Assembly (NCBI GenBank): GCA_016786765.1
Contig: JAEUUZ010000041.1
Coordinates: forward strand, 34,937-98,936
Length of the DNA stretch: 64,000 bases
Source of the DNA: Chitinophagales bacterium
GTDB lineage: Bacteria > Bacteroidota > Bacteroidia > Chitinophagales > LD1
Direction of reading: 5' to 3'
Shown here: piece after piece, positions 35,306-43,680 of the stretch
Layout: every line of letters starts with the position of its first letter
Numbering within the stretch: position 1 is the first letter of the stretch
Position numbers and translations under genes: made by a program
Notes under the pieces: model-generated
What the model was told of the DNA's origin: nothing
The model's input: the letters and a program-made list of their open reading frames with translations, nothing else
The model's database searches: none

Positions 35306-38300
35306 TTAGCAATTGATATTTAATGAAACAGAATTCGTTACACAACCGCCTCCGGTGACTCTTATTTTATACCCTGCACTTAGTGTACTTCCGGCAGGTA
35401 TAGTAACAATCAAATTAATAAGACCTGTTGCTCCCGGTGTGTAAGAACCAATAACTGTAGGAGCTGCAAAGGAACCCGATGCATTCGATAATTCAACTTG
35501 AAAGGTAGAAGCTGTGGCGGCAGTAATGGTAAAACTTACTGTTATATTGGCGCCTTTACAAGCACTAGCAGCACTTGAACTTATTGTAGCCGATAGTACA
35601 TTACTAAAAATAACATCGGTTGGACAAGCTGCAGCAGCTCCGGTGCAAGCCTCAGCCGGATCGCAAGCATTTATTCCTGCTCTACAAATTACACCTGCTG
35701 CTGCAAAAACATTAGCCGGACAAGCTGCGGATACTCCTGTACACGTTTCAGCTACATCACATACTCCTGCCGAAGCCCTACATACTGTGCCGGCAGCTAT
35801 GAAAGCATCTGCAGGACATGGTGCTGAAGCTCCTGTACATGTTTCTTGCGGATCACAAGTTCCGGCTGATGCACGACACACTGTACCGGCTGCAGTAAAC
35901 ACATCTGTTGGACACAATACGGATACTCCATTACAAGTTTCAGAAGGATCACAAACACCTGCTGAGGCACGACAGATGGTACCAGCTGCAACTAAACTAT
36001 TAGCTGGACAAGCAGCTGCAGCTCCAGTGCACAATTCAACTATATCACATACTCCTGTTGAAGCTCTACAAACTGTACTTGAAGAAATAAATACATCACT
36101 TGGACATGCAACAGAAGCTCCGGTACATGTTTCTGCAATATCACAAACACCGGCTGAGGCTCTACACACTGTGCCGGCTGCAATAAATCCATCTGAAGGG
36201 CAAGCTGCTGATACTCCGGTACATGTTTCAACAACATCACAAACTCCGGCTGAAGCTCTACATACAGTCCCAGCGGCAGTAAATGTATTCGCTGGGCATG
36301 CCGCTGAGGCTCCGGTACATGTTTCTTGTGGATCACAAATACCGGCTGATGCACGACAAACTGTTCCTGCAGCAGTTAATACATCAGCAGGGCATGCTAC
36401 CGAAATGCCATTACATGTTTCTGAAGGGTCACAAACACCAGCTGAAGCACGACAAACTGTTCCGGCAGCAGTTAATACATCTGAAGGGCAGGCTGCTGCT
36501 CCTGTACACGTTTCTGCAACATCACAAACACCTGTTGATGCTCGGCACACTGTTCCGGCTGCAATAAATACATCTGCTGGACAACTTGCTGCTGAACCAG
36601 TACACGTTTCCGATACATCGCAAACGCCAAAAGTTGTACGACATACTGTACCTGCTGTTACATATCCGTCTGTAGGACAAGAAGTACTACTTCCAGTACA
36701 AAGTTCTGCAACATCACATACCCCCGCTGAGGCGCGACAGGTTGTGCTTGATGAAGCAAATCCATCTGCAGGACATGCACCTGCCACTCCTGTACATGTT
36801 TCAACAACATCACATACTCCGGCTGAGGCACGACATACTGTGCCTGCTGCACTAAATGTATTGGCAGGACAAGCTGCTGAACTACCTGTACAATTTTCTA
36901 TGGGATCACAAGGACCTGTTGAGGATCTACATGAAGTACTAGAAGGAACGAAAACATTACTTGGACATGCACTTGAACTTCCTGTACAAGATTCAGCAAG
37001 ATCGCAAATTCCTGCTTGGGCTCTACAAACTGTGCCCGCTGCTATAAATGCATCTGCCGGGCAAGCTGCTGAACTGCCGGTACAACTTTCAAACACATCA
37101 CAAACTCCGGCTGAGGCGCGGCATACTGTCCCGGCAGCACTAAACACATCAGTTGGACAAGCTGCTGCACTACCTGTACACGTTTCTATTGGATCACAAG
37201 TACCGGCTGATGCACGACAAACAGTGCCAACCGGCATTAATGTATTAAAAGGACAAATTGCTGAACTTCCCGTACAATTTTCTTGTGGATCACAGACTCC
37301 CGCTGAAATCCGACAAACTGTTCCGGCTGAATTAAGCACATCTGCCGGGCAAACTCCGGAAAAACCTGTACAATATTCTTGTGGATCACAAAGCCCCGCT
37401 GAGGCTCTACATACTGTACTAAGAGAATAAACTAAATCTGCAGGGCAAGCCGCAGATAAACCTGTACACACTTCCAACATATCACAAACACCAACTGCAG
37501 CTCTACATAACGTACCGGCAGAAGTTAAAGCATCTGCCGGACAAGCTGCTGAAGAACCGGTACACGTTTCTAGCGGATCACAAACACCTGATGAAGCTCG
37601 ACAAACTGTCCCAGCGCTAGAAAATGCATCCGTGGGACAAGCAGCAGTACTTCCGGAACAATTTTCTGCCACATCACATATACCCGATGAAGCACGACAC
37701 AATGTGCTTGCTGAAACAAATACATCACTCGGACAAGCAGCCGTTACGCCATCGCAATTCTCGGCTATATCACATACTCCAGTTTGGGCTCTACAAACAA
37801 CAGTCGATGCGCGGAATGCATCTGCTGGACAGGCAGCATCACTACCATCACAGGTTTCGGCTAAGTCACATACTCCGGCTGAAGCGCGACAAACTGTTCC
37901 TGATGCGATGAATCCATCCGTTGGACAAGCTGCTGCTGAACCGTTACAGGTTTCAGCTACATCACACACTCCGGTTGATGCTCTACATACTGTTCCTGCA
38001 GCAGATCGTGTATCGGTGGGACAAGCTCCACTTACACCATTACAATCTTCTTCAATATCACAAGGGCCGGCTATTGCACGACAAACAGTTCCTGCTGCAC
38101 TCAACGCATCACTCGGACAAGCAACTGTTGCGCCATCACAATTCTCGGCTATATCACATGCCCCGGTTTGGGCTCTACAAACAACAGTCGATGCGCGGAA
38201 TGCATCTGCTGGACAGGCAGCATCACTACCATCGCAGGTTTCGGCTAAGTCACATACTCCGGCTGAAACGCGGCAAACGGTTCCTGATGCGATGAATCCA

Positions 38301-39916
38301 TCCGAAGGACATGCCGCTGCTGAACCATTACAGGTTTCAGCTACATCACACACTCCGGTTGCTGCTCTACATACTGTTCCTGCAGTTGATCTTGCATCGG
38401 TTGGACAACTTCCACTCACCCCATTACAATCTTCTTCTATATCACATGGACCGGCTACTGCACGACAAACAGTTCCTGCTGCACTCAACGCATCACTCGG
38501 ACAAGCAGCTGTTACACCATCACAATTCTCTACTAAATCACACGCTCCGGTTTGGGCTCTACAAACTACAGTCGAGGCACGGAAGGCATCTGCTGGACAG
38601 GCAGCATCACTGCCATCGCAAGTTTCAGCTAAGTCGCATACTCCGGCTGAAGCGCGACAAACGGTTCCTGAAGTAAGAAATACATCTGCCGGACAAGCAG
38701 CATTGCTACCTGTGCAATTTTCTGCAGCATCACATACACCCGCTGAAACACGACATACTGTTGAAGCAGAAGAAAAAATATTTGTAGGACAATTGGCATC
38801 ACTCCCTGTACATACTTCAGGTACATCACAAACTCCTGTTGAAGCACGACATGGCGTTAACGCACAAGTTAATACATCTAAAGGGCAAGAGGCAGAAGAA
38901 CCTGTACAATTTTCAGCGGCATCACATGTGCCAACTGCAGCTCTACAAACAGTTGCTGCGTTTTGAAATGCATCAGTTGGACAAGAGGTTGAAATTCCAT
39001 CGCAATTTTCTGCAACATCGCATGCGCCTGAAGCAGGACGACAAACCGAGGATGATGTTAAATATAAATCAGCCGGACAAGCAGCAGAAGTTCCAGTACA
39101 GTTTTCTACAGCATCACAACCACCTGTGGATGCCCTACAAACACCGGAAGCTAGTGCAAATGCATCTATTGGACAAGAATTACTTACCCCATTACAAGTC
39201 TCCGCTACATCACAAACCCCTGCTGAAGCACGACATACAGAACCTGTACTCATTAATGTATGCGTAACCACTCCCCCACTACAAAAATCAGCAGTACATG
39301 CTTTACCATCATCAGTTACGGGAACGCTTACAGTAAAATGAACTGCAGCACTGCTCCCACAAGCATTTTTGGCGATTACAACTACATCACCACTCACTGT
39401 ACCAACATTAACAGTAATGCTATTCGTTGTACTTGTTCCAACCCATCCCGATGGTAAAATCCAAGTATAAAATGTTGCTCCTGTAACAGCAGCAATAGAA
39501 TAGGTTTGCGTACTTCCGGAACATGCCGGTGAATTTCCAAGTATTGAAGTTGTAATTTGAGGAAGAGCATTAATAGTAGTAGCAGTGCTGCTTGCCGGTC
39601 CGAATGCTGCAGGGTTACTGCTTCTTACCCTAATCTTATAACCACTGCCTTGTGGTGTTGAAGATGGGATAAGACATGCTATTGTACCAGGTGAAGTGCC
39701 CGCCAATGTGCCTATTGAAACAGGTGTAGTAAAACTACCCGATGCATCACTTAACTCTGCAGTAAAAATATTACTACCAACAACACTCCCCGAAAGTGTA
39801 AAGGAAATATTAAGTGTAGCCCCTGCACAAATCGAGGTAGGAACAGTTCCTACAATAGGTTGCGCCCCTATTCGGAACATAAAGAATAGGAAAATAATTG
39901 TAAGCGTCTTTTTCAT
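35306..39916 (-). CDS. Secreted protein with 38 disintegrin-loop-like Cys repeats, no sorting domain
   Basis: A 1536-residue paralogue of the next gene. It has a signal peptide (MKKTLTIIF to RIGAQ, start at ATG 39916; the frame opens to 39970), a LSDASGSFTTP beta-sandwich, a PKD-like domain and DDGKACTADFCSGG. Thirty-eight 32-residue repeats follow (about 227-1441), bearing some 152 cysteines. It then has the LSNASGSFAAP module and stops at LNINC. The equivalent of the paralogue's last 750 residues, including the PKD and T9SS sorting domain, is absent, so secretion past the outer membrane is unexplained. Only 25 nt separate it from the paralogue. Confidence 0.82.
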   Translation of the reverse strand: MKKTLTIIFLFFMFRIGAQPIVGTVPTSICAGATLNISFTLSGSVVGSNIFTAELSDASGSFTTPVSIGTLAGTSPGTIACLIPSSTPQGSGYKIRVRSSNPAAFGPASSTATTINALPQITTSILGNSPACSGSTQTYSIAAVTGATFYTWILPSGWVGTSTTNSITVNVGTVSGDVVVIAKNACGSSAAVHFTVSVPVTDDGKACTADFCSGGVVTHTLMSTGSVCRASAGVCDVAETCNGVSNSCPIDAFALASGVCRASTGGCDAVENCTGTSAACPADLYLTSSSVCRPASGACDVAENCDGISTSCPTDAFQNAATVCRAAVGTCDAAENCTGSSASCPLDVLTCALTPCRASTGVCDVPEVCTGSDANCPTNIFSSASTVCRVSAGVCDAAENCTGSNAACPADVFLTSGTVCRASAGVCDLAETCDGSDAACPADAFRASTVVCRAQTGACDLVENCDGVTAACPSDALSAAGTVCRAVAGPCDIEEDCNGVSGSCPTDARSTAGTVCRAATGVCDVAETCNGSAAACPSDGFIASGTVCRVSAGVCDLAETCDGSDAACPADAFRASTVVCRAQTGACDIAENCDGATVACPSDALSAAGTVCRAIAGPCDIEEDCNGVSGACPTDTRSAAGTVCRASTGVCDVAETCNGSAAACPTDGFIASGTVCRASAGVCDLAETCDGSDAACPADAFRASTVVCRAQTGVCDIAENCDGVTAACPSDVFVSASTLCRASSGICDVAENCSGSTAACPTDAFSSAGTVCRASSGVCDPLETCTGSSAACPADALTSAGTLCRAAVGVCDMLEVCTGLSAACPADLVYSLSTVCRASAGLCDPQEYCTGFSGVCPADVLNSAGTVCRISAGVCDPQENCTGSSAICPFNTLMPVGTVCRASAGTCDPIETCTGSAAACPTDVFSAAGTVCRASAGVCDVFESCTGSSAACPADAFIAAGTVCRAQAGICDLAESCTGSSSACPSNVFVPSSTSCRSSTGPCDPIENCTGSSAACPANTFSAAGTVCRASAGVCDVVETCTGVAGACPADGFASSSTTCRASAGVCDVAELCTGSSTSCPTDGYVTAGTVCRTTFGVCDVSETCTGSAASCPADVFIAAGTVCRASTGVCDVAETCTGAAACPSDVLTAAGTVCRASAGVCDPSETCNGISVACPADVLTAAGTVCRASAGICDPQETCTGASAACPANTFTAAGTVCRASAGVCDVVETCTGVSAACPSDGFIAAGTVCRASAGVCDIAETCTGASVACPSDVFISSSTVCRASTGVCDIVELCTGAAAACPANSLVAAGTICRASAGVCDPSETCNGVSVLCPTDVFTAAGTVCRASAGTCDPQETCTGASAPCPADAFIAAGTVCRASAGVCDVAETCTGVSAACPANVFAAAGVICRAGINACDPAEACTGAAAACPTDVIFSNVLSATISSSAASACKGANITVSFTITAATASTFQVELSNASGSFAAPTVIGSYTPGATGLINLIVTIPAGSTLSAGYKIRVTGGGCVTNSVSLNINC
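35594..39238 (-). repeat. 38 tandem 96-bp Cys-repeat units
   Basis: In-frame 32-codon units with consensus VCRASAGVCDVAETCTG then SAACPADAFIAAGT. Unit 29 lacks one residue; all others keep exact length. The spacing of the four cysteines never varies apart from unit 29. The array is 3.6 kb long. Confidence 0.9.
37703..38662 (-). repeat. Higher-order repeat: four-unit block of 384 bp, 2.5 copies
   Basis: Within the array, units 7-10, 11-14 and 15-16 repeat the same order of four unit types (CDLAETCDGSDAAC, CRAQTGACD, GPCDIEEDCNGVSG, CDVAETCNGSAAAC). The DNA is nearly identical at a 384-bp period; for example a TTTGGGCTCTACAAAC stretch recurs near 37.79, 38.17 and 38.55 kb. This indicates recent block duplication. 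Confidence 0.85.
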
Positions 39917-40109
39917 ACAAAAAACAGTTTTGAAGTCGGTAAATGACCGGAAAGAATATGTAGATAGCATTAATGCAATTTCAATGGGTGAAAAAATTTA
40001 TGTTAAATTATACAATTTTGTATAACAAAAAAACTATATCTAATTATTTTGAAAATGGGGAAAAAAGGAGAAATGAGAAAACCAACTAGGAATAGTTTTC
40101 CATAAAATA

Positions 40110-40117
40110 TAACTTTG
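40110..40117 (+). promoter_or_regulatory. Putative -7 box TAACTTTG, 4 nt before the 40122 start
   Basis: TAACTTTG matches TAnnTTTG and is followed by ACGT and ATG. No -33 TTTG is seen at the right distance. The spacing to the start is the same as at lplA, SCO1 and 21351. Confidence 0.45.
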
Positions 40118-40121
40118 ACGT

Positions 40122-41474
40122 ATGAGAAAAACAATTTTCAGCATCCTATGCTTTTCAATGACCATTTTGGGTTCAGCGCAAGGTATTCATTCTGATAGCA
40201 TTACATTGAGTGGCACGATTATAAATGATGCATCAACACCTCTAAAACCGAATGTTCGATTCTCCACCTTTAATCAAGACGACCCACCGGTCTTTGTCAA
40301 TATCAATGCCGATAATACTTTTTCAAAAAAAATAAAAATCACAGTCCCAACACTCTATAAACTGACATATGGCGGCTATTATGTTATGTTTTTAGCCACA
40401 CCGAATGAACCTGAAGTGAAGTTCAAAATTACGGATAAGGTAGGTTTGAAAAGTTTGAATTTGGAGCAATCAAAAGAGAACGATGCCTATTATGCTTTCC
40501 GAGACGAAATGTTCCAGTTTATTGATTCGATGAATTATGTAAGACAAACGTATGCGAGTAATAATACAGAGGCCATTGTTCAAGCGAATCGTATCATCGA
40601 AAAACATAACGGATATTGTACGAATTTGAAACAAATCAATCAAGGTACATTCGCTGCGAATGTACTGTTTGGGTCTTTTATGATGAATCCTTTTACTGAC
40701 AAGCAGCCTTTCAAAAAGCAAATTGCCGAACACTTTTTTGATAATGTGAATTTTGCAGACAGCAGTTTATTTGTAATCAAAGACATGACATTGATTTTTT
40801 CCGATTACTTCGACTTCTTTGCCGATTCTAGCGCAGCGAGTAAAAAATGGTTCTTCCCATACATCTTCGATAAAACAAAAGGCACTTATTTAAGTCAGAA
40901 AGAATTGGGATTTCTTTTTATCGATAACCTCACAAGAGGAAAGAGAGAGCATTATATTCAGTCATTTACGGATTATTTGCTCAATCAAAAAACGATTTTG
41001 AATTCGAATTTAGTATTAGCAGAACGAATAAATCTTCTTGCCAATACATTACCCGGAAAGCCATTCTTCGAAGTAAGTGGAGTTGATGTGAACGATCAAC
41101 CGATTTCGCTTTCCGAATTAGTGAAGAAAGCTAAGCTAACGATGCTGATTTTCTGGGAACCCGATTGCTCGCACTGCCAAAAAGAAATGCCTAAATTCAT
41201 AGCCTTGTATGAAAAGTATAAAGCGCAAGGCTTTGATGTATTTGCTGTTTCTATTGGAAACGATAAAGACAAATGGCGAAACTTTATTAATACCAACAGT
41301 TTAATTTGGCATAATGGTATTTTACCAACCGATCCGTCTGTTTACTCGAAATATTATTTACAATCGACCCCAATAACCGTGTTAATTGGTAATGACGGTA
41401 AAATCAAAAACAGATTTACGGTTACAGTAGAATTGGATGGCAACATCGAACGCCATTTGAAGAAAGGAAAATAA
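40122..41474 (+). CDS. TlpA-like thioredoxin-domain exported protein
   Basis: A 450-residue exported protein with a signal peptide (1-20, SAQG). The N-terminal beta domain (about 25-115) resembles the DUF4369-type domain often fused to TlpA in Bacteroidota. A helical middle (about 120-310) follows, then a thioredoxin fold (about 315-450) with the redox motif CSHC in FWEPDCSHCQKEMPKF and the cis-proline region STPITVLIGNDG. It is likely a periplasmic thiol-disulfide oxidoreductase. Confidence 0.85.
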   Translation: MRKTIFSILCFSMTILGSAQGIHSDSITLSGTIINDASTPLKPNVRFSTFNQDDPPVFVNINADNTFSKKIKITVPTLYKLTYGGYYVMFLATPNEPEVKFKITDKVGLKSLNLEQSKENDAYYAFRDEMFQFIDSMNYVRQTYASNNTEAIVQANRIIEKHNGYCTNLKQINQGTFAANVLFGSFMMNPFTDKQPFKKQIAEHFFDNVNFADSSLFVIKDMTLIFSDYFDFFADSSAASKKWFFPYIFDKTKGTYLSQKELGFLFIDNLTRGKREHYIQSFTDYLLNQKTILNSNLVLAERINLLANTLPGKPFFEVSGVDVNDQPISLSELVKKAKLTMLIFWEPDCSHCQKEMPKFIALYEKYKAQGFDVFAVSIGNDKDKWRNFINTNSLIWHNGILPTDPSVYSKYYLQSTPITVLIGNDGKIKNRFTVTVELDGNIERHLKKGK

Positions 41475-41490
41475 TCTTCTGAATAACTAT

Positions 41491-41524
41491 AAAAAAAAGA
41501 GGACGCCTCCCCCGAAGCGCCCTC
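41491..41524 (-). terminator. Rho-independent terminator of the GlcG-like gene
   Basis: On the minus strand GAGGGCGC pairs with GCGTCCTC (8 bp, one G-T) around a 10-nt loop, followed by TTTTTTTT. It lies 40 nt after the stop at 41565. Confidence 0.8.
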
Positions 41525-41564
41525 TAGAAGGGTTTTCACCCTTATTCCGAAGAATTCTTTATAC

Positions 41565-41963
41565 TTAAATTGCCTTAGCGCCTGCTTCAGCAACCGTGTG
41601 ATCGTTTTCTACCGTACTTCCCGAAACACCAATCGCACCAATAACAACACCATCAGCATTAGTGATGGACACACCACCAGGAAATGTAATTAAACCTCCA
41701 TTTGAATGTTCGATATTATATAATGCCCCCCCAGGTTGTGATAACGAACCAATAATCCCAGTATTCATATCGAAGAAACGAGCCGTTTTTGCTTTTTTAA
41801 GAGAAATATCGGCTGAGCCCAACCAGGCACCATCCATACGGGCGAAAGCTAGAATATTAGCACCTGCATCTACTACAGAGATGTTCATTTTAGTTCCCAA
41901 TTCGATGGCTTTTGCTTTTGCGGCAATAACAGCTTGCTCAGCTTGTTCGAGAGTAATATTCAT
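41565..41963 (-). CDS. GlcG/HbpS heme-binding family protein
   Basis: A 132-residue cytoplasmic protein of the GlcG/HbpS fold. Family motifs are [28 protein letters not shown] and [20 protein letters not shown]. Members bind heme or small ligands and can sense redox stress. It lies 80 nt downstream of an AraC-family regulator on the same strand and may be its target. Confidence 0.88.
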   Translation of the reverse strand: MNITLEQAEQAVIAAKAKAIELGTKMNISVVDAGANILAFARMDGAWLGSADISLKKAKTARFFDMNTGIIGSLSQPGGALYNIEHSNGGLITFPGGVSITNADGVVIGAIGVSGSTVENDHTVAEAGAKAI

Positions 41964-42043
41964 GTATCTGTTTAAATTTTATAAACACGAATATAAAACC
42001 TTCATTATGTAGTAAAGGTCAAAAACTTATGAAAAAAGGTCAT

Positions 42044-42904
42044 TTATTCTACTGCTGAAATAGTCGCTTTGGGACTATATCCAAACTCATTTTTGAATGC
42101 CGTACTGAAATTTGACAAATTGTTATAGCCGAATGCAGCAAAAATCTCAGAAGGCTTTTTGAAACCTTCTTCTAATATTTTTTTGGCCTGCGCTAATCTC
42201 TTTTGTTGAAACCATTTTCCGGGATTTTCGTGATACTCTTGTATGAAATGGCGCTTGAAAGTAGATAAACTCATATTCGCTAAGAATGCAATTTCAGGAA
42301 TACTTAAATTGGAATAAGTATTGGCTTCCACAATTTTTCGAAAAGAGGAATTACTATCCGTTTGCGCTAAAGATTGAATATAATTCACAAATGCACTCCC
42401 GTATTTCTGCGATAGATAAAGCATTATTTCTTCGAACTTAATGGATAGCAGAGGCGTTGCCGCAACTGTATTCAATTTTAGAACAGAAGATATAGAAGAT
42501 ACAAAAGAGTGAATAAAATCGTCATTTTCAATAACAAATAAAGGCGTTTCAACTTGCTTTGCTTTCCCTTTTGTCAACAAGTAGGGGTGTTTCTCCAAAA
42601 AATCAACAATGTTTTTACTGGAAAAGAAAAACAATTTGCAAAAGTAAATTTGCTCATTATCCAATAACTCCGTCATAATGCAATTACCCGATTTTATAAG
42701 TACTGATTGCTTATTGTTCACTTCCACAAAAGCATCTTCGAGTTGTACTTTTTTTTCACCTGTTTGCAGAAAACTAAACATATGCAGCGATAGATTTATC
42801 TTGCTTTTGACCACATCTTCCGTCATTTTAAAGTCGTAGATGTACAACTCCGGATTTTGTTTTTTGCTCCGAAGAAACATTTCGGGTATGTTTTGGATTG
42901 GCAT
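42044..42904 (-). CDS. AraC-family transcriptional regulator
   Basis: A 286-residue regulator. The C-terminal AraC DNA-binding domain (about 190-283) has two helix-turn-helix units: SIPEIAFLANMSLSTFKRHF and KPSEIFAAFGYNNLSNFSTA, ending FKNEFGYSPKA. The N-terminal 180 residues are a sensor domain of unknown ligand. The GlcG-like gene follows on the same strand. Confidence 0.9.
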   Translation of the reverse strand: MPIQNIPEMFLRSKKQNPELYIYDFKMTEDVVKSKINLSLHMFSFLQTGEKKVQLEDAFVEVNNKQSVLIKSGNCIMTELLDNEQIYFCKLFFFSSKNIVDFLEKHPYLLTKGKAKQVETPLFVIENDDFIHSFVSSISSVLKLNTVAATPLLSIKFEEIMLYLSQKYGSAFVNYIQSLAQTDSNSSFRKIVEANTYSNLSIPEIAFLANMSLSTFKRHFIQEYHENPGKWFQQKRLAQAKKILEEGFKKPSEIFAAFGYNNLSNFSTAFKNEFGYSPKATISAVE

Positions 42905-43044
42905 GTTTTATATTTCAATGGAGGAAAGATAAAAGACCCAATCGATTATACCTAATTTTCTTAGACGGTTTGAGTGGAACAGAAGTTGAATCCACTATTG
43001 CACTATTAGACTACACTTCATTATCGTAATGCCCCCCTTATCCA

Positions 43045-43665
43045 TTATTTTCGATAGTGAATAGTACAACCAATCGATTGTCCTTCTTCAATCGACACTT
43101 TTTTACCTGCTAATAGCTCGTCTAAGGCATTGGCTACATATGGCTTTTTAACCCATTCGGGATGGGCTCCGTTATCGTCAATTGCACCACTATACTTAAT
43201 CACCCATTTATTTTTTTCTTTCCAAATCACAAAAGCATGTGGTGTCTTCTCTGCTTTAAAATCTTTAGCTACTTTCTGCGATGGATCAAAAAGAAAAGGA
43301 AAATCGTATTTCTTTTCTTTTACCAATGCCACCATATTTTTCATCGACTCCTCGGCAAACATTGCTGTATCGGTAGAATTGACTAATAGCAATGGCACGT
43401 GCAACTTACTGTACTTGGCATTTAAACGTATGAGACGCTCGTGGTATAACTTTCCAAACGGGCAATGAATACAACTAAAAATAACAACAAAGCCTTTGAC
43501 ATCTTTATAATCTTTTGTAGATACCATTTTACCGTTCACATTTTGCAATGTAAAATCACTTACCACATTTCCGGTATGCGAAACAGGTTGACTCTTGTTC
43601 CCGCTGAATGCCGTAAGACAACAAAAAGAAACAATGATAGAAGTGAAATAGACAAAACGTTTCAT
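43045..43665 (-). CDS. Exported redoxin/thioredoxin-like protein
   Basis: A 206-residue exported protein with a signal peptide (1-21). An AhpC/TSA thioredoxin fold follows with SCIHCPFGKLYHERL (CxxC) and PHAFVIWKEKNKW. It resembles thiol peroxiredoxin or resA-like proteins. It is 15 nt downstream of the T9SS sulfatase and probably co-transcribed with it and the multicopper oxidase. Confidence 0.82.
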   Translation of the reverse strand: MKRFVYFTSIIVSFCCLTAFSGNKSQPVSHTGNVVSDFTLQNVNGKMVSTKDYKDVKGFVVIFSCIHCPFGKLYHERLIRLNAKYSKLHVPLLLVNSTDTAMFAEESMKNMVALVKEKKYDFPFLFDPSQKVAKDFKAEKTPHAFVIWKEKNKWVIKYSGAIDDNGAHPEWVKKPYVANALDELLAGKKVSIEEGQSIGCTIHYRK

Positions 43666-43680
43666 GACTTTAGTTAATAT

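Noticed and set aside
35514..38966. Long plus-strand open frames (638 and 444 codons, plus others in a third frame) opposite the 38-repeat gene
   Set aside because: They are by-products of a 96-bp repeat whose length is a multiple of three: a stop-free frame in one unit stays stop-free in all. They have no signal peptide or start context, and the minus-strand frame carries the signal peptide and the strict cysteine spacing.
33740..39238. CRISPR-like regular spacing in the repeats
   Set aside because: The 96-bp units are contiguous, coding and lack unique spacers; no cas genes are present.
40009..40024. Inverted repeat TATACAATTTTGTATA upstream of the 38-repeat gene and of 40122
   Set aside because: It contains almost only A and T in an AT-rich gap, so a chance match is likely; no regulator or promoter geometry supports it.
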